A stretch of DNA of 32,230 bases from Aquamicrobium defluvii (GTDB lineage Bacteria; Pseudomonadota; Alphaproteobacteria; Rhizobiales; Rhizobiaceae): NCBI RefSeq assembly GCF_004363725.1, contig NZ_SNZF01000039.1, positions 1-32,230 of the forward strand, in the 5' to 3' direction. A program made the translations under genes and the position numbers. Within the stretch, counting starts at the first letter, position 1. Every line of letters starts with the position of its first letter. Below are positions 16,154 to 23,631 of the stretch, one piece after another. The notes beneath the pieces are model-generated. The model was given only the letters and a program-made list of their open reading frames with translations, was not told the DNA's origin and did no database searches.

Positions 16154-16660
16154 GTGAAAACAGGCCGGTGGAATCTGGTGGCTGCGGCAGTGATTCTGTC
16201 GGTATCGGCCATGGCGGCACCGCAGATGTGCCTTGCCCAGAATAATGGCGCCGATATCCGGCAGCCGATGCTTCTGCCGGTCGATTCCGCACCGCTGGTC
16301 ATTGTCACGAAATCCGGCTCGCGTATGTTCAGCGTCGAGGTTGCCGATGACGCGGCCAAACGATCCGCGGGACTGATGCATCGGCAATCCATGCCGGATG
16401 ACCGGGGTATGCTGTTCATTTTCGAGGCGGTGCGGCCCGTGAGCTTCTGGATGAAGAACACGCCCATGCCGCTCGACCTTGTGTTCATCGCGGAAGACGG
16501 ACGCATCGTGTCGATCCTTGGCGGTGAGCCGTTTTCGCCGGCCATCATTTCTCCGCGCGAGCCTGCCCGATATGTGCTTGAACTCAAGGCCGGAACGGCC
16601 GAAAGAGAAGGCATCACCGAAGGCGACCTCGTCCGCCATCCGAAAATCGGGGCGCGCTGA
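16154..16660 (+). CDS. DUF192-family exported protein
   Basis: A 168-residue protein in the DUF192 family (PF02643), recognisable from AKRSAGLMHRQSMPDDRGML, FWMKNTPMPLDLVFIAEDG and the C-terminal ALELKAGTAE-like block (here YVLELKAGTAEREGI). Function is not established; members are small single-domain proteins often found outside the cytoplasm. I chose GTG 16154: GAGG lies 6 nt upstream and the protein then opens with an ideal signal peptide (VKTGRWNLVAAAVILSVSAM, cleavage likely after CLA near residue 28). An ATG at 16094 and a TTG at 16067 are in frame but would bury that signal and lie across the intergenic palindrome. Confidence 0.82.
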   Translation: MKTGRWNLVAAAVILSVSAMAAPQMCLAQNNGADIRQPMLLPVDSAPLVIVTKSGSRMFSVEVADDAAKRSAGLMHRQSMPDDRGMLFIFEAVRPVSFWMKNTPMPLDLVFIAEDGRIVSILGGEPFSPAIISPREPARYVLELKAGTAEREGITEGDLVRHPKIGAR

Positions 16661-16711
16661 ACGGCCGGCGACCCTTAGGCAGGCGGCGGCTGAACAAAAC
16701 GGAAAAACAGC

Positions 16712-17482
16712 ATGCAGTTCTTCACGCACGATGGTTTCGATCTGGCCTTTCTCGATCGCCCGCCGGCGAGGGGAAAAGGCGATCCCGTGCTGCTCATTCA
16801 TGGCTTCGCCTCAAGCCATTACGTGAACTGGGTATCGCCCGGCTGGTTCAAGACGCTCAACGATGCCGGCTACCGGGCGATTGCGCTCGACAATCGTGGC
16901 CACGGCGCCTCGACCAAGAGCTATGACGAGGACGACTATACGCCTACGGCGATGGCATCGGATGCCGCTGCACTGCTCGACCACCTTGGCATCGCCAAAG
17001 CCCATGTCATGGGATATTCGATGGGGGCCCGCGTTTCGGCTTTCCTGGCTCTTTCGGACCCGCAGAAGGTCGCCACTCTGGTGTTCGGCGGCCTCGGAAT
17101 CGGCATGGTGGACGGTGTGGGCGACTGGGACCCGATCGCCGCCGCCTTGCTCGCTGACGATCCAGCCGCGATAACCCACCCGCGCGGGCGCTCCTTTCGC
17201 GCCTTCGCCGACCAGACGCGCAGCGACCGCCGGGCATTGGCGGCCTGCATATCCACTTCGCGCCAGATCCTCACCGAGGAGGATATGTCGCGCATCACGC
17301 AGCCGACGCTGGTTGCGGTCGGCACCACGGACGACATTGGCGGCTCGCCGGAGGAACTGGCGGCCCTGATGCCCAATGCCACGCCTTTCGCCATTGAAGG
17401 CCGCGATCATATGCTGGCTGTCGGTGACAGGACGTTCAAGAAGCGTGTGCTGGAGTTTTACGCCGGGCACCCGCTGGATTAG
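16712..17482 (+). CDS. Alpha/beta-fold hydrolase
   Basis: A 256-residue soluble hydrolase. The oxyanion-hole motif is LLIHGFASS, the nucleophile elbow is GYSMG with Ser103, the acid is probably an Asp in VGTTDDIGG (near residue 210), and the base is His233 in GRDHMLAV. Substrate cannot be deduced; related proteins include esterases and C-C bond hydrolases. It starts 51 nt after the DUF192 gene on the same strand, so the two may be co-transcribed, and ends just before a stem-loop element shared with the convergent HAD gene. Confidence 0.9.
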   Translation: MQFFTHDGFDLAFLDRPPARGKGDPVLLIHGFASSHYVNWVSPGWFKTLNDAGYRAIALDNRGHGASTKSYDEDDYTPTAMASDAAALLDHLGIAKAHVMGYSMGARVSAFLALSDPQKVATLVFGGLGIGMVDGVGDWDPIAAALLADDPAAITHPRGRSFRAFADQTRSDRRALAACISTSRQILTEEDMSRITQPTLVAVGTTDDIGGSPEELAALMPNATPFAIEGRDHMLAVGDRTFKKRVLEFYAGHPLD

Positions 17483-17490
17483 AGTGTATC

Positions 17491-17516
17491 ACCCGAAACC
17501 GGGAACAGGTTTCGGG
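17491..17516. repeat. Stem-loop intergenic repeat-like element
   Basis: CCCGAAACC (17492-17500) pairs perfectly with GGTTTCGGG (17508-17516) across GGGAACA, preceded by AGAGTGTATCA. The layout matches rhizobial intergenic repeats of the CGAAA-loop-TTTCG type. It lies between convergent genes, where it could also act as a bidirectional terminator-like structure; no T-tract follows. Confidence 0.5.
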
Positions 17517-17535
17517 CGGCAACCAGCCCTTTTCT

Positions 17536-18189
17536 TCAGAAGCCAAGCGCTGCGGCGATTTTGGGCGTGGCGTCGCGCCAGTCGTGCACCGCGGTGATGT
17601 CGTCGGGCAACGGTGGCAGGAACTCGCGAAGGCTGTTGTCGGCCATCAGGTGAAACAGGTTTGCGTCCGATACGGATTCTCGCGCCGAAATCAGGTTCGG
17701 CGGCTGGTCGTCGACAAAGGCGACGGGCCGGTTGCCGGGGCCGCGCAAGCGGGCAAGAGCCGGTCCCTTGGCCATCTCGGTGGTCAGCAGCGGATAGGGC
17801 AGGCCGAGGGCGTCGAGATGGGAGCGCCGGGTTTCGCGATGCCTGTGCGGCATGGCCGTCAGCAGAACGATCTCGGCGCGTTCCCCAAAGCTGGCGAGAG
17901 CTTCCGGCGCGCCATCGGTAATGCTTTGCCAATCGGCCTGGCCGGCGAAGAAGTCGTCCAGCAAGGCCGTCACCTCGGGCTGCTCGACCAGCCTGCCTGT
18001 CGCCGTATCGGCGATATTTCCGGTCAGCCTGAAGGAGGCCATGGTCAGCCTGAGTCCGCGCTGCTCCAGGAAGCGCGGAAATGGCCGGATGAATTCCAGC
18101 AGGACATCATCGACGTCCAGGACGAGAAGCGGCCTGTCGTCGCAGGACAGTTCCTCAATCTGGCGAAGGGTTTCGGGATCAACGCTCAT
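17536..18189 (-). CDS. HAD-superfamily hydrolase
   Basis: A 217-residue protein. Motif I of HAD phosphatases is VLDVDDVLLEF, with nucleophile Asp25 and acid/base Asp27; motif II is the Thr in VLLTAMP, and the acidic motif IV is FVDDQPPN near residue 155. A helical cap lies between motifs I and II. HAD enzymes usually remove phosphate from small molecules; the substrate is not apparent. Its ATG overlaps the stop of the upstream DUF3572 gene (ATGA, 18186-18189), so the two are coupled and transcribed away from divK. Confidence 0.85.
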   Translation of the reverse strand: MSVDPETLRQIEELSCDDRPLLVLDVDDVLLEFIRPFPRFLEQRGLRLTMASFRLTGNIADTATGRLVEQPEVTALLDDFFAGQADWQSITDGAPEALASFGERAEIVLLTAMPHRHRETRRSHLDALGLPYPLLTTEMAKGPALARLRGPGNRPVAFVDDQPPNLISARESVSDANLFHLMADNSLREFLPPLPDDITAVHDWRDATPKIAAALGF

Positions 18190-18485
18190 ATCGAACTTTC
18201 ATAACTGGTGTCGCCTGACGGCAGATGGCGCAGGGTCTGGCCGACGGCTGATGGGGCAATGTCCGATGCTTCGCAGAAGCGGATCAGGGTGGGTTCGTGC
18301 GCCAGTATGAACTGAAGAACCCCGGCCAGAAAGCCCGGCTCGCGCGCAGCCAGCCGGATGGAGCCGGCATCGATGCCGGTGATGGCAAGGAAACGTGGCA
18401 AAAGTTCGGGATCGGAAGCGATGAAGCCGAGAGCCTGGACAGCAAGCGCTTCCGCCTGCTCACGCATTGACCCTGCGTCCGTCAT
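18186..18485 (-). CDS. DUF3572-family protein
   Basis: A 99-residue protein that I recognise as DUF3572, a small conserved alphaproteobacterial family of unknown function. It is mostly helical and acidic, with AEALAVQALGFIASDPELLPRF (a 22-residue block at about residues 11-32) and a middle FLAITGIDAGSIR. No catalytic motif or membrane segment is visible. It is translationally coupled to the HAD gene and divergent from divK-pleD across a 241-bp gap. The same neighbourhood is familiar in Hyphomicrobiales, which hints at a link to cell-cycle genes but does not show one. Confidence 0.8.
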   Translation of the reverse strand: MTDAGSMREQAEALAVQALGFIASDPELLPRFLAITGIDAGSIRLAAREPGFLAGVLQFILAHEPTLIRFCEASDIAPSAVGQTLRHLPSGDTSYESSI

Positions 18486-18689
18486 TGCTAACCTCTCGTT
18501 TCGCTGCCGCGTATGTCCGAATCGAAACGGCAGGGTAGGTCAATTGCGGGACACGGCAAGCTTTGCAGGCTGCCTGTGGACAGCAGACCGGGTCCTGCGC
18601 AATTTTCGATGGCTGGTTTCCGTTTCGTCAATCATCTTGGGGTAGCGTGCCGATCGGGTTTGATGCGGTCCGACAGATGCAGGGGGCGA

Positions 18690-18709
18690 TGTCATTTGGT
18701 GAAATGACA
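18690..18709 (+). promoter_or_regulatory. Perfect inverted repeat in front of divK
   Basis: TGTCATTT (18690-18697) pairs exactly with AAATGACA (18702-18709) across a GGTG tetraloop. The repeat ends 17 nt before the divK ATG, next to the GGGAAG ribosome-binding site. It could be a protein operator or a leader RNA hairpin. Confidence 0.5.
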
Positions 18710-18726
18710 ATCGGGACGGGAAGTCG

Positions 18727-19098
18727 ATGCCGAAAAAGGTAATGATCGTCGAAGATAACGAGCTCAACATGAAGCTCTTTCGCGACCTCATCGAGGCCAG
18801 CGGGTATGAGACCGTGCGCACGCGCAACGGTCTCGAGGCGCTCGATCTGGCCCGCACGCACAAACCCGACCTGATCCTGATGGACATCCAGCTTCCCGAG
18901 GTTTCCGGACTGGAAGTGACCAAATGGCTGAAGGAAGACGATGAACTCCATGTCATTCCGGTGATCGCCGTCACCGCCTTCGCGATGAAGGGGGACGAGG
19001 AGCGCATCCGCCAGGGGGGCTGCGAAGCCTATATTTCCAAACCCATTTCGGTTCCGCGTTTCATAGAGACGATAAAGTCCTATCTGGGGGATGCATGA
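18727..19098 (+). CDS. divK: Single-domain cell-cycle response regulator DivK
   Basis: A 123-residue receiver domain without an output domain. The acidic pocket is VEDNE (residues 8-12), the phospho-acceptor is Asp53 in LILMDIQLPEVSG, the conserved Thr is in IAVTAFAM and the Lys in YISKPIS. In Caulobacter, DivK is phosphorylated by DivJ and dephosphorylated by PleC, and controls the CckA-CtrA pathway through DivL. The start has GGGAAG upstream. Its last codons overlap the pleD ATG (ATGA, 19095-19098); the divK-pleD operon is conserved across alphaproteobacteria and links cell-cycle control to cyclic-di-GMP. Confidence 0.97.
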   Translation: MPKKVMIVEDNELNMKLFRDLIEASGYETVRTRNGLEALDLARTHKPDLILMDIQLPEVSGLEVTKWLKEDDELHVIPVIAVTAFAMKGDEERIRQGGCEAYISKPISVPRFIETIKSYLGDA

Positions 19099-20468
19099 CC
19101 GCGCGCATCCTTGTCGTTGACGACATTCCTGCAAATGTCCGCCTGCTCGAGGTCCGCCTTCTGGCCGAATATTTCGAGGTTGTGACGGCCAATTCCGGTG
19201 CGGAGGCGCTGGAGATTTGCGAAACGAGCAAGGTCGATGTGGTTTTGCTCGATGTGATGATGCCGGAAATGGATGGATTCGAGGTTTGCCGGCGCCTCAA
19301 GAGCGATCCTGCCACCGCGCATCTGCCCGTGGTCATGATCACCGCGCTCGATCAGGTGACGGACCGAGTTCGCGGGCTGGAAGCGGGAGCCGACGATTTC
19401 CTCACCAAGCCGGTGAACGATCTGCAACTCATGACGCGGGTGAAGAGCCTTGTCCGGCTCAAGATGCTCACCGACGAACTGCGGCTTCGTACGGCAACGG
19501 CAGCCAGCATCGGTCTTGAGGATTTGCTGGGCAACGGTGCCGGGTCCGGGCAGGATCCGGCAAAGGTGTTGCTTATCGATGCGCGCAAGCAGACGTTCGA
19601 AAAGATTCGCTCCAGGCTGAAAGGCGGCATCGAACTCGACTTTGCGAGCGATCCGAACGCCGGATTCTTCCGGGCAGCGGAAGGCGGTTACGAATGCGTG
19701 ATCGTGTCGACCGCGCTGCCGGACGTCGATCCGCTGAGACTGTGCTCGCAACTGCGGTCCCTGGATCGCACGCGGTTCCTTCCCATCATCCTGCTGGCGG
19801 ACCGCGACGACGACCCGCGTATCATCCGCGGTCTCGAACTGGGCGTGAACGATTTTCTGGTCCGGCCGGTCGAGCCGCATGAACTGACGGCACGCCTGAC
19901 CACGCAAATCAGGCGCAAGCGCTACAACGACCGCCTGCGCGCCAGCGTTGCCCAGTCGATAGAGATGGCGGTGACGGATGCGCTGACGGGGCTGCACAAC
20001 CGGCGCTATCTCGACAATCACCTGCAAACGCTTTTCGAACGCGCGGTGGCGCGCCGGCGGCCCTTGTCGGTGATGATCGTCGATCTCGACCGTTTCAAGT
20101 CGATCAACGACAGGTTCGGCCACGACGGGGGTGACGACGTGCTGCGCGAGTTTGCACGCCGCCTGCGCCAGAACATGCGCGGCATCGATCTGATCTGCCG
20201 GTTCGGCGGCGAGGAGTTCGTCGTCGTCATGCCGGATACGGACGGGCCTGTCGCCGAGAAGGTAGCCGAGCGGATACGGGCGGAAATTGCCCGCACACCC
20301 TTTATGATCGGCAAGGAAGGGCAGGCCGTCACCGTGACCATCAGCGTGGGGGTCTCATCCGCCAGAGGACAGGCCGACGACGTGAGATCGCTGTTGAAAA
20401 GAGCCGATATGGCGCTCTACGAGGCCAAGAAAAGCGGCCGCAACAAAGTGGTTGGCAAGGCGGCATAG
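19095..20468 (+). CDS. pleD: Response-regulator diguanylate cyclase PleD
   Basis: A 457-residue protein: receiver 1 (about 1-120) with Asp53 in LLDVMMPEMDG; a second, degenerate receiver (about 150-270) in which the phosphorylation site reads VSTALPDVDP; and a GGDEF domain with the active-site GGEEF at 371-375. The product-inhibition I-site RxxD is present as RGID at 362-365, so feedback by cyclic-di-GMP should operate. PleD makes cyclic-di-GMP from two GTP and in Caulobacter drives the swarmer-to-stalked transition. It is co-translated with divK. A 330-bp gap and a convergent BLUF gene follow. Confidence 0.97.
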   Translation: MTARILVVDDIPANVRLLEVRLLAEYFEVVTANSGAEALEICETSKVDVVLLDVMMPEMDGFEVCRRLKSDPATAHLPVVMITALDQVTDRVRGLEAGADDFLTKPVNDLQLMTRVKSLVRLKMLTDELRLRTATAASIGLEDLLGNGAGSGQDPAKVLLIDARKQTFEKIRSRLKGGIELDFASDPNAGFFRAAEGGYECVIVSTALPDVDPLRLCSQLRSLDRTRFLPIILLADRDDDPRIIRGLELGVNDFLVRPVEPHELTARLTTQIRRKRYNDRLRASVAQSIEMAVTDALTGLHNRRYLDNHLQTLFERAVARRRPLSVMIVDLDRFKSINDRFGHDGGDDVLREFARRLRQNMRGIDLICRFGGEEFVVVMPDTDGPVAEKVAERIRAEIARTPFMIGKEGQAVTVTISVGVSSARGQADDVRSLLKRADMALYEAKKSGRNKVVGKAA

Positions 20469-20798
20469 ACCCGCTCCGGGACCAGCCCGTCAACAGGTCA
20501 GGGTTGCCGGTTTACCTTAATTACGCCACGTCGATAATCGTGGTTAAGAAATAGTTGATTTTCGGCTTCCCTTGCGCGACGGTGCAGGCGACGGGCATGG
20601 AAGAAATATCCGCGCCCGGAGAAACACCCCATGTTTCTCAGGTCCGCCGCATCTCCTGGGTTCCGTGGGGTCGGCCGGCCGGCCTTGGCAATAGTGGCCT
20701 CCTCGTACCGCTGCCATAGCCGACCGGCCCCCGGTTTTCCGCGACTGGTCCTCCGCAATTGCAGGCACGCTGCAACGGGCGTTAACAGGCGTTCGCTT
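20469..20798. other. 330-bp gap between pleD and the BLUF gene
   Basis: The two flanking genes converge on this gap, yet it is longer than a simple terminator region. I see no convincing gene. Two modest stem-loops are present: CCACG/CGTGG at 20526-20543, flanked by CTTAA and TTAAG, and GAGAAAC/GTTTCTC at 20619-20639 with a 7-nt loop. A GGCCGGCCGGCC run lies near 20670-20682. No clear T-tract terminator is visible for pleD. Confidence 0.4.
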
Positions 20799-21122
20799 TC
20801 ACAGTGAAAAGGCGAGCGTGACGATGTCGACCATCGGCCGGCGCACCATGCCCCAGTCCTCGAAACCTGGCTTGTCGATGGCGCTGACATCGAGTTCAAC
20901 CACGCCATGGTGACGCTCGTCGCGCTGGATGGATTCGAACAGCCTTTCCACCGCCTCTTTCGGTCCTTCGAGTATCTGGCATACTCGCTCGCCCTCCACG
21001 GCGAGAATCCCGGTAATGGAATGCCGTTTGTTGAAAACCGCGGCCTTTTCGGTGATCCCGTCGATGTCGGCATCGGTTATGTGGGGGCGAAAAGTGGATG
21101 TGTAGGCGAGGCGGATGAGCAT
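20799..21122 (-). CDS. BLUF-domain blue-light photoreceptor
   Basis: A 107-residue protein that is a single BLUF domain, which binds FAD and senses blue light. All key pocket positions can be matched by spacing to AppA (Y21, N45, Q63, W104, M106): here Tyr7, Asn31, Gln49, Trp90 and Met92, with identical intervals. The ITGILAVEGERVCQILEG block and the RDERHHGVVEL segment are typical. There is no fused output domain, so it must signal through a partner, as short BLUF proteins such as PixD or BlrB do. The ribosome-binding site is weak. It is downstream of rpmG but separated by a strong terminator, and it faces pleD. Confidence 0.92.
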   Translation of the reverse strand: MLIRLAYTSTFRPHITDADIDGITEKAAVFNKRHSITGILAVEGERVCQILEGPKEAVERLFESIQRDERHHGVVELDVSAIDKPGFEDWGMVRRPMVDIVTLAFSL

Positions 21123-21153
21123 TCGACAGGTCTTTCGGTCTCTATCATGACGC

Positions 21154-21170
21154 TGAGGAAGTTTTCCTCA
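21154..21170 (-). other. Hairpin in the BLUF gene leader
   Basis: TGAGGAA (21154-21160) pairs with TTCCTCA (21164-21170) across three bases, 32 nt upstream of the BLUF start. It lacks a T-tract in the gene's direction and may affect the leader RNA or be chance. Confidence 0.3.
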
Positions 21171-21194
21171 AACGCAGGAAAAAGTCACGCCGGC

Positions 21195-21227
21195 AAAAAC
21201 AAAAATGCCGCCTGAAAGGCGGCATTT
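21195..21227 (-). terminator. Rho-independent terminator of rpmG
   Basis: A perfect 10-bp stem (21203-21212 with 21218-21227) with a 5-nt loop. Read on the minus strand, it is followed by TTTTTGTTTTT. It begins 23 nt past the rpmG stop. Confidence 0.9.
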
Positions 21228-21249
21228 CGAAAGCTTCTGGAACGGAAGA

Positions 21250-21417
21250 TTACTTGATCTTCGTTTCCTTGAATTCAACGTGCTTCTTCACGACCGGATC
21301 GTACTTGCGGAAGGAGAGCTTGTCGGTCTTCGTGCGGCTGTTCTTGCTGGTGACATAGAAGAAGCCGGTGTCGGCGGTCGAAAGAAGCTTGATCTTGATG
21401 TTCGCGGCTTTTGCCAT
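21250..21417 (-). CDS. rpmG: 50S ribosomal protein L33
   Basis: A 55-residue protein, the normal length for L33. It starts MAKAANIKIKLLSTADTGFF, and the family core includes YVTSKNSRTKTDKLSFRKYD and a VVKKHVEFKETKIK tail. This is the Cys-less type with no zinc ribbon, as in most proteobacteria, so it is the zinc-independent form. L33 is a small protein of the large ribosomal subunit near the E site. It has its own strong promoter (21495-21522) and a strong terminator, so it is a single-gene transcription unit. It is easily missed because of its small size. Confidence 0.97.
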   Translation of the reverse strand: MAKAANIKIKLLSTADTGFFYVTSKNSRTKTDKLSFRKYDPVVKKHVEFKETKIK

Positions 21418-21494
21418 GATGCTCGTCCGTTTATTTTCCTGGGGTTAAGCCGCAACAATACGGGGCGGCGCCCGGAAGCGGAAACTTGGCGCGA

Positions 21495-21522
21495 CACATA
21501 CCGGATGCGCCCGGAATGTCAA
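21495..21522 (-). promoter_or_regulatory. Sigma-70 promoter of rpmG
   Basis: On the minus strand, TTGACA (complement of 21517-21522), a 16-nt spacer and TATGTG (complement of 21495-21500). The -35 is a perfect consensus match. It predicts a leader of roughly 70 nt before the rpmG start at 21417, which fits a highly expressed ribosomal gene. Confidence 0.7.
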
Positions 21523-21553
21523 GTCTCCGCTCGCCTTTCGTGCCAATCCCGCA

Positions 21554-23488
21554 TCAGCTTGCGTCCGCAATGATGTCGCCGATCGTCTCGGGGAAGAAGT
21601 CCGGAGCGGCGTGGCGCTTGCCGAACATCATGTCGTACTGGAGATAGCGGAAATCGCGGATGGCGGGATCGATCTGTTTCTGCCGCGCCCAATCCAGCGT
21701 GGCTTCGCCGTTACCTGTCAGCAGCAGGGAGCGCTCCACGACGCTGTAGCGCTGGTGAAGCCCGCCGAGGAAGCCGGTGTAGTAGGGATGGCTGATGCCC
21801 GCCACGCTGAACACATGCAGCGGCAGGAAAGCCGGGCTGACTGCGCCAAGACCATCCGCCTTGCCGGAACGATTCGACCACACCACCAGCGGCGTCGAGC
21901 GGTGCAGGAGCATGTTTTCCGGCGTGTCCTTGCGCGGGGCGACATTGGTGCGCAGGAAGCCGGTCTCCACATAGACCGGGCCCAGGGGCGGCAGATGATC
22001 GCCGAAGAAGGCGATCACGGTCGGGCGCTTGCGCTTTTGTGCCCAGTCGATCAGGCGCTGCAACTCGCGGTCCGAATCGGCCGCGCCTTCAGCGAAGCTG
22101 GCGAGGGAAGCGCGCGCCCAGTCACTGGTCTGCGCATGAACATCATGCACGGCATTGCCATAGCGGTTGGGTTCGTAGGGTCCATGGTTCTGGAGGCTTA
22201 CGGCAAAAAGGAACAACGGATTCTCCGCCGCATCGGCAGCGGCGACGATCTCGTCGGTCATCGATTCATCGGAAACGAGAGGGCCGCGTTTGACCGCGCT
22301 CGTCATCGTCTTTTCGGAGCGGAATTCATCGAAGCCGAATGCCTTGTAGACATTGCTGCGGTTCCAGAACCAGTCCGTGCCCGGATGGATGGCGAGCGTC
22401 TGGTAACCTTCCGAGCGCAGGAAGGTCGCCATGGACGGCAACGGCTTGCGCACATATTGCTGGTAGGGAATGCTGCCTGCCGGCAGGAAGGCGTTGGAGA
22501 AGCCGGTCAGGGCCTCGAACTCGACATTGGCCGTCATGCCGCCGAACTCAGGCGAGAACATCTCGCCGGACTGGAGCGCTCGCGTGGAGGCGATCGGATC
22601 GGGCGTAATGGTGACGCCGGGCAGCTTGCCGGCATCCCAGAACGATTCGCTCATCACCATGATGATATCCGGCCGCTCGTCCGGGAGTGCGGTGTCGGCC
22701 ACGGGTTTCGGCACGGAATCGACAGCCTTGTCCGAATAGCCGTTCGGCGCGGCGACATGAGCCATCGGCACATTGAGAGCGAAGGCAAGGGTGAAGCCGT
22801 TGCTCGCGTAGTTCTCCTTCTGGTCCCACATCATCGGGATGATCTGGAGGCGGTCGCGCGTCCACGAGAACGTCGCGTAGTCCATCAGCGAGACAAAGAA
22901 GGCGAGAGCCGGCAGGGCCAGCGCGAGGCGGGCCGCGCGGCCCTTGTAGCTCATGCGCGGCACGCGGCGCTGGACGAAGCGCCATGTGTAAAGCAAGCCG
23001 GTGATTGCCAGAACGAGGCCGAGAACCAGCGCTATGCCCGTCCATGGCCGCTCGCCGACCAACAGCGGCAACAGCTCAAAGATCTGCCGGGCAAAGAGAA
23101 TGTCGGTGGGGAACAGCGGATCGCCGAGATAAAGCGATTTCTGATAGCCTACGAAGGCAAGTGCCAGGGCAAGAGGCGCGACAGCCAGCAAGCCCAGCCA
23201 GGCGCGGCCGAGTAGGGCGTCGAGCCCAAGCAGCACAAGCGCGAACACCAGAACCGTGGTCCATCCGGGCTTGTAGGGCTGGGCGAAAAAGGCAACGGCG
23301 CCGGCAAAGTCGCCGCGGAATATCCATTCGATGGCGAAGACCAGCGCAGCCGAGGCAAGGACCATCAGCACGGCATGGCGGATGCCTGCAAATATGGCGG
23401 CACGGCTCCGCCGGGACAGGGCTTTATCCGCCTGCGGTGCCTGTTCAGCAAAATCTGGTCTGCCGTTTGCCAACTCACACTTCCCCAT
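21554..23488 (-). CDS. LTA synthase/sulfatase-family membrane phosphotransferase
   Basis: A 644-residue protein with five predicted membrane helices in the first 230 residues and a large C-terminal sulfatase-fold domain. Residues known from LtaS can be matched: Glu in MVMSESFWD, the nucleophile Thr319 in GGMTANVEFEALTG, His in SLQNHGPYE, and Asp-His in FFGDHLPPLGP. Such enzymes move phosphoglycerol from phosphatidylglycerol (LtaS) or act on osmoregulated periplasmic glucans (OpgB type) outside the inner membrane. In this Gram-negative setting, decoration of periplasmic cyclic glucan or another envelope glycan is the better guess. No ribosome-binding site is obvious before ATG 23488; PhoB-like sites lie 10 nt upstream. 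Confidence 0.88.
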   Translation of the reverse strand: MGKCELANGRPDFAEQAPQADKALSRRSRAAIFAGIRHAVLMVLASAALVFAIEWIFRGDFAGAVAFFAQPYKPGWTTVLVFALVLLGLDALLGRAWLGLLAVAPLALALAFVGYQKSLYLGDPLFPTDILFARQIFELLPLLVGERPWTGIALVLGLVLAITGLLYTWRFVQRRVPRMSYKGRAARLALALPALAFFVSLMDYATFSWTRDRLQIIPMMWDQKENYASNGFTLAFALNVPMAHVAAPNGYSDKAVDSVPKPVADTALPDERPDIIMVMSESFWDAGKLPGVTITPDPIASTRALQSGEMFSPEFGGMTANVEFEALTGFSNAFLPAGSIPYQQYVRKPLPSMATFLRSEGYQTLAIHPGTDWFWNRSNVYKAFGFDEFRSEKTMTSAVKRGPLVSDESMTDEIVAAADAAENPLFLFAVSLQNHGPYEPNRYGNAVHDVHAQTSDWARASLASFAEGAADSDRELQRLIDWAQKRKRPTVIAFFGDHLPPLGPVYVETGFLRTNVAPRKDTPENMLLHRSTPLVVWSNRSGKADGLGAVSPAFLPLHVFSVAGISHPYYTGFLGGLHQRYSVVERSLLLTGNGEATLDWARQKQIDPAIRDFRYLQYDMMFGKRHAAPDFFPETIGDIIADAS

Positions 23489-23497
23489 GGAACGCCA

Positions 23498-23526
23498 TTG
23501 TCATGCAACTGTCATGCTTATGTCAC
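23498..23526. promoter_or_regulatory. Candidate Pho box: three PhoB half-sites in 11-bp register
   Basis: TTGTCAT (23498-23504), CTGTCAT (23509-23515) and ATGTCAC (23520-23526) are each separated by 4 bp, the exact layout of PhoB sites (CTGTCAT-N4-CTGTCAY). The middle copy is a perfect consensus half-site. The array is 10 nt upstream of the LtaS-like start and about 200 nt upstream of fabD, reading in the fabD direction. Confidence 0.6.
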
Positions 23527-23607
23527 GAAAGCTATTGCGTGTGGCGAAATTGGGAAGAGCCGGCGAAAGAATCGTGTTCCGTTTTAACGATACGTGATCC
23601 CTTGCAG

Positions 23608-23631
23608 GCCAGGGTTTGAACCGACCCTGGC
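23608..23631. other. Stem-loop between the LtaS-like gene and fabD
   Basis: GCCAGGGT (23608-23615) pairs perfectly with ACCCTGGC (23624-23631) across an 8-nt loop. It lies in the divergent intergenic region, with no T-tract on either side. Role unknown. Confidence 0.35.

Noticed and set aside
20498..21073. A 191-residue minus-strand frame across the pleD-BLUF gap
   Set aside because: It overlaps the BLUF gene in another frame and shows no family motif or ribosome-binding site; the gap is treated as non-coding.
21611..23215. A 534-residue plus-strand frame opposite the LtaS-like gene
   Set aside because: The minus-strand protein has all LtaS-family metal-binding residues and five membrane helices; the other strand is a shadow.
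23489..23510. A GGAAC EcfG-type -35 just upstream of the Pho-like sites
   Set aside because: No CGTT lies at the required 16-17 nt spacing.
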